Source: AM-0621 sp964386705 (lineage in GTDB: Bacteria; Planctomycetota; Planctomycetia; Planctomycetales; Planctomycetaceae). Taken from it: a DNA stretch of 64,000 nucleotides. A program made the position numbers and the translations under genes. The notes under the pieces were generated by a model. That model searched no databases and was not told where the DNA came from. It was given only the letters and a program-made list of their open reading frames with translations. The stretch spans positions 13,937-77,936 of the forward strand of contig CAYLTY010000006.1 of assembly GCA_964386705.1 (NCBI GenBank), written 5' to 3'. Positions 61,133-64,000 of this stretch are shown in pieces; within the stretch, counting starts at the first letter, position 1, and each line of letters starts with the position of its first letter.

Positions 61133-63547
61133 CTAGTGGTTGAACAGGAACTCCGTCGTGTTCATCAGGCTCCAGGCTAGGTCTTCGACCGCCCGGCGGC
61201 GCTGTCCACTCTGTTTCTTGAAATATTCAATTGCTGCGGTTCGCTCATCGGCGGATGGCGGACGCGCGTAAAACGTCAAATAGAGTTCATCAATCAGGGC
61301 CGCATCGTCGGTCATCTGCGTCGCCAGCTTCGTGATGCGACCGCCTTCGTGAGCCAGCTTGTCCTGAATCAGCGGCGAGTTCATCACATGCAGCACCTGA
61401 GCCACACTCGGTTCCGCGTTGCGTTCGCAATCACACACGGTCGCTCGCACCGGACGTCCAAAGATCCGCAGGAAGTAATGCGGGACATGACTGTCCCACA
61501 GTTGAATCGCTCGATAGCCCGCCGGCAGACCGTCAAACTTTTCGGGCACGCCGGTCGTCTGACAGACGGCATCAAACAGCACTTCGGCATCGAGCGATCG
61601 CAGCAAGGCACGCGAGTAATTCTGTTCGTCACTGAGGTTTGTTGGGTTGGTCGCCGACGTCAGTTGATAGGTGCGTGATGAGGTGATGAACCGCACCAGA
61701 GCCTGCACATCGAAGCCGCTGTCCGTGAAGCGCTTCGCCAGCGCGTCCAGCAGTTCCGGGTTGGACGGCGGATTCGTCAGCCGGACGTCATCGATCGGAG
61801 TCACTAGTCCGCGACCGGTGAAGTGAGCCCACATGCGATTGGCAAAACTCTTCGCGAACCACGCGTTGTTGGGCGACGTCATCCACGCGGCCAGAGCCTT
61901 GCGGCGGTCGCCTTCGGGAGAAGCCTCGCCTTGAGCTTCGCCGAGTGCATGCGCATGAATCGCGTCGCCCGTGCGAGGATGTTTCAACGGGCTGTTATTG
62001 GCAGCCGTGAAGAGGACCTCACCGCGGCCGTTCTTCTTGATGTTCGGCTGCACGAAGAACGCTTCCATGCCGACGTAATCATCCTGACCCCAGCGGTCGA
62101 ACGGATGATGGTGGCACTGAGCACATTCAATCCGCACGCCGAGGAACACCTGCGAGATCGTGCTGGCTCGATCACCCGGCTTCGTCACCGCTTTGAAGAG
62201 ATGCGCTGCCGGTGCCTGCGCCAGTTCCCCGTCGGCCGTCAGCAGTTCACGCACAAACTGATCGAAGTGCTTGTTGCTGGCGAAGCTCTCGCGAATCCAC
62301 GAGTAATACAGGAACGCCCCGCGTTGACCGAGCACCTGCCGATCGACGCGCAGCAAGTCAGACCATTTCAGAGCCCAGTAGTCCGCGTATTCAGGGCGAG
62401 TCAGCAGTTGGTCAACGAGCTTCTGGCGTTTGTCTGCACTGGTGTCGGCCAGAAACGCACGTGCCTCTGCCGCTGTTGGCAGGGTACCGATCAGGTCGAG
62501 GTACACGCGCCGCAGGTAGTCGGCATCGGAGCAGATTCCAGAGGGTGTAATCCCCAGCTTTCGCAGCTTGGCATCGACCAGTTCATCAATCTGATTCTTG
62601 ACGACCGGCCAGGCGGGGGCATTCTCGATCGAAGGCTGAGGTATCAACGCTCGGAAGATATCGACCGAGCCCATGAAGCTGGCCATCACAGCCACATCGC
62701 CGGGCTTCTTTCCGGCGACAACAAAGCCGCGATCGTCGACCGCCGCGATGCCTTCGTTGTTCGACTGGAACTTAGCCAGAGTCGTGACATCCACCCGTCG
62801 GCCATCGGTGTAAGTCGCGATCACGCGGAGCTGTTGCTGAGCATCGAAGGTCAACTGCCGTTCGCGCGGCGAGACCTCAATCGATTTGACCTGCGGATCG
62901 TCCTTCTGGCCGAAGGGCATGCCGCCCGCGATCCAATCGCGCAACAAGCTGTATTCGACTGAGTCCGCCTTGATGCGAACTCCGCCGCCATGAGGCATTC
63001 CGCCGGAGGCTTTTACTAGCAGCAAACTTTGCTCGGGCAACAGCGGGTGCGTGCGGCGTCCGCGCGACTCCTGAGTCAGCGTGAGATGATCCGCTTTCGG
63101 ATCGAATCCGAAGACGGACAGCTTGAACCCGTTCTGTCCTTCAGCTTTGGCGTGACAAGCCGACGAGTTGCAACCGTAGCGGCTGAGTATGGGGATGATA
63201 TCCCGCTCGAAATTGAACGCCGCGCGCTGGCCGAGGTTACTCACCGTCACTTGGATGAGCGTCTTCTTGCCCGCGATTTCGGCTTCAATCGTCGCTGCGC
63301 CGTTGCTGACTCCAGAAACGAAACCGGTCGGGGAAACCTGACAGATATCAGGATTCACCGACCGATACGTGACCGCTCGAGTCTTATCAACGACCTTGCC
63401 GCCAGCGTCCGTGTCGGACACCAGCAGTTGAAAGTTCGCACCGCGACCGTCCAGCGACACAGTCGCGGGGTCTGCTACCAGACCGCTCGCATCCGCGCCA
63501 GGAAGGAGCGCCAAGAACGCTGCTTGTATGAGGAGCACGCACCACAC
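61133..63547 (-). CDS. BIG2 / DUF1549 / DUF1553 cytochrome-like exported protein
   Basis: The protein has 804 residues. The signal peptide MWCVLLIQAAFLALLPGADA precedes a BIG2-like Ig domain (about 22-105). A planctomycete cytochrome-like segment follows, with RYGCNSSACHAKAEGQNGFK near residue 127 (CxxxxCH, not the usual CxxCH), and a second Ig-like part. DUF1549 (about 335-500) contains a classical CxxCH in IECAQCHHHPFDRWGQDDY. DUF1553 (about 560-790) contains WFAKSFANRMWAHFTGRGLV and LRSLDAEVLFDAVCQTTG. The start is GTG at 63547. It is paired with the downstream DUF1501 gene. Members are thought to be exported haem proteins, but the electron donor and substrate are unknown. Confidence 0.92.
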   Translation of the reverse strand: MWCVLLIQAAFLALLPGADASGLVADPATVSLDGRGANFQLLVSDTDAGGKVVDKTRAVTYRSVNPDICQVSPTGFVSGVSNGAATIEAEIAGKKTLIQVTVSNLGQRAAFNFERDIIPILSRYGCNSSACHAKAEGQNGFKLSVFGFDPKADHLTLTQESRGRRTHPLLPEQSLLLVKASGGMPHGGGVRIKADSVEYSLLRDWIAGGMPFGQKDDPQVKSIEVSPRERQLTFDAQQQLRVIATYTDGRRVDVTTLAKFQSNNEGIAAVDDRGFVVAGKKPGDVAVMASFMGSVDIFRALIPQPSIENAPAWPVVKNQIDELVDAKLRKLGITPSGICSDADYLRRVYLDLIGTLPTAAEARAFLADTSADKRQKLVDQLLTRPEYADYWALKWSDLLRVDRQVLGQRGAFLYYSWIRESFASNKHFDQFVRELLTADGELAQAPAAHLFKAVTKPGDRASTISQVFLGVRIECAQCHHHPFDRWGQDDYVGMEAFFVQPNIKKNGRGEVLFTAANNSPLKHPRTGDAIHAHALGEAQGEASPEGDRRKALAAWMTSPNNAWFAKSFANRMWAHFTGRGLVTPIDDVRLTNPPSNPELLDALAKRFTDSGFDVQALVRFITSSRTYQLTSATNPTNLSDEQNYSRALLRSLDAEVLFDAVCQTTGVPEKFDGLPAGYRAIQLWDSHVPHYFLRIFGRPVRATVCDCERNAEPSVAQVLHVMNSPLIQDKLAHEGGRITKLATQMTDDAALIDELYLTFYARPPSADERTAAIEYFKKQSGQRRRAVEDLAWSLMNTTEFLFNH

Positions 63548-63703
63548 CGGAGGGACCTCGATTGTCGCGCGAGTAGGGATTCGTCCGCGTCACTGGAGGG
63601 AACGTGTTTGACGCAGAGCGAGGACTCATCAACAACAATCGATGGTAGGGTGGTCGCCGGGCCGGATCAACAGCGAGCTAAGGAAAGAGGTCGACGGAGT
63701 GGG

Positions 63704-63769
63704 GTAGGACGGACAATCCTGTCCGTCATCACTCCAACCCGCAGAGACGGACAGGATTGTCCGTCCTAC
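63704..63769. repeat. REP-like inverted pair, GTAGGACGGACA family
   Basis: Units at 63704-63727 and 63746-63769 are exact 24-nt reverse complements with 18 nt between. Each is GTAG plus a hairpin GACGGACA-ATCC-TGTCCGTC. The sequence is the same as the single element at 56593-56620. Confidence 0.92.
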
Positions 63770-63780
63770 GACTACAGCCC

Positions 63781-64000
63781 TTATGGTCCCTGGAAGACGA
63801 AGTCCGACGGGCCCTTACAGGTGTAGTAAGGGTATTGGACCATCGCCGGTTGCTGGCAAGGATCCGGATAACGCAGGTTCTTCGGCTCCTTGTATTCCCA
63901 AGTGTGGTGGTGGGTCGGAAGCCAGATGTTGTCCTGTCCCGGAGGACAAGCCGACATCGGCGGGCAATTCGCCATCCCTTGTTGGCCCCAGGCTGGTCCA
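63781..64000 (-). CDS. Pro/Gly/Tyr-rich small protein, N-terminus beyond window
   Basis: The frame is open from the right window edge to a TAA at 63781 (at least 72 residues). The visible sequence is glycine-, proline- and cysteine-rich (GPAWGQQGMANCPPMSACPP) and ends VQYPYYTCKGPSDFVFQGP. Endings of this kind recur in small planctomycete exported proteins of unknown role, to my recollection. An internal Met at 63975 is probably not the start, since the frame continues upstream with similar composition. The start and any signal peptide are outside the window. Confidence 0.6.
   Translation of the reverse strand, partial: GPAWGQQGMANCPPMSACPPGQDNIWLPTHHHTWEYKEPKNLRYPDPCQQPAMVQYPYYTCKGPSDFVFQGP

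Noticed and set aside
61823..62962. Plus-strand frame of 379 codons
   Set aside because: Opposite the DUF1549/DUF1553 gene, which has clear motifs; the frame is Arg-rich shadow sequence.
1..64000. tRNA, rRNA, insertion sequence or prophage genes
   Set aside because: No cloverleaf-like or rRNA-like stretch, transposase, integrase or phage structural operon was seen; the phage-like modules are inside one chromosomal gene.

Overview
The window looks like chromosomal DNA of a planctomycete (order Planctomycetales). It is moderately GC-rich, with short intergenic gaps and genes on both strands. The lineage call rests on families that are typical of that phylum: a PVC-type membrane-bound dehydrogenase with a c-type haem domain, two Tat-exported DUF1501 proteins, a BIG2/DUF1549/DUF1553 cytochrome-like protein, a TIGR03009-like secreted protein, very large surface proteins with an LEPR-like N-terminus, and several families of intergenic palindromes. 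I see no rRNA, tRNA, CRISPR array, prophage or complete insertion sequence.

Layout. 1-15.5 kb is housekeeping and accessory metabolism: a partial M2 peptidase, Fpg, a CBS protein, a D-glutamate-cyclase-like DUF4392 protein divergent from a cyclase-family hydrolase, an MBOAT acyltransferase with a small membrane partner, a DUF72/sugar-isomerase pair, a frameshifted GxxExxY gene framed by two copies of a 25-bp inverted repeat, the 1205-residue dehydrogenase, RidA, a membrane-anchored AAA ATPase and a membrane protein.

15.7-44.2 kb is the surface-protein island. A 1127-residue RTX protein and a 6475-residue relative of it lie on the minus strand, on either side of treZ and one unknown gene. The two giants share an MLLxSW start, a basic LEPR-like segment, CSLREA-type beta-helix units ending in choice-of-anchor-Q motifs, a common linker, an RTX block and a matching C-terminal tail. 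The larger one also carries thirteen Ig-like repeats, three Calx-beta domains and two kinds of short inserted module of the type seen in phage tail proteins. A secreted Ig-like protein is transcribed divergently from it. A strong intrinsic terminator closes the giant gene.

44.2-64 kb holds a threonine-synthase-like enzyme, DUF1501, a GspG-like membrane protein pair, an amidohydrolase, an ATP-grasp protein, an ArsR/rhodanese pair sharing a 14-bp operator-like sequence, a methyltransferase, DinB, a thioredoxin-like lipoprotein, a small lipoprotein, a LolA-like PASTA protein, an SGNH-like protein whose nucleophile serine is replaced, and a DUF1549-DUF1501 pair. Two unrelated GTAG-headed palindrome families in this part have the form of REP/BIME elements, but no REP-associated tyrosine transposase is present in the window.
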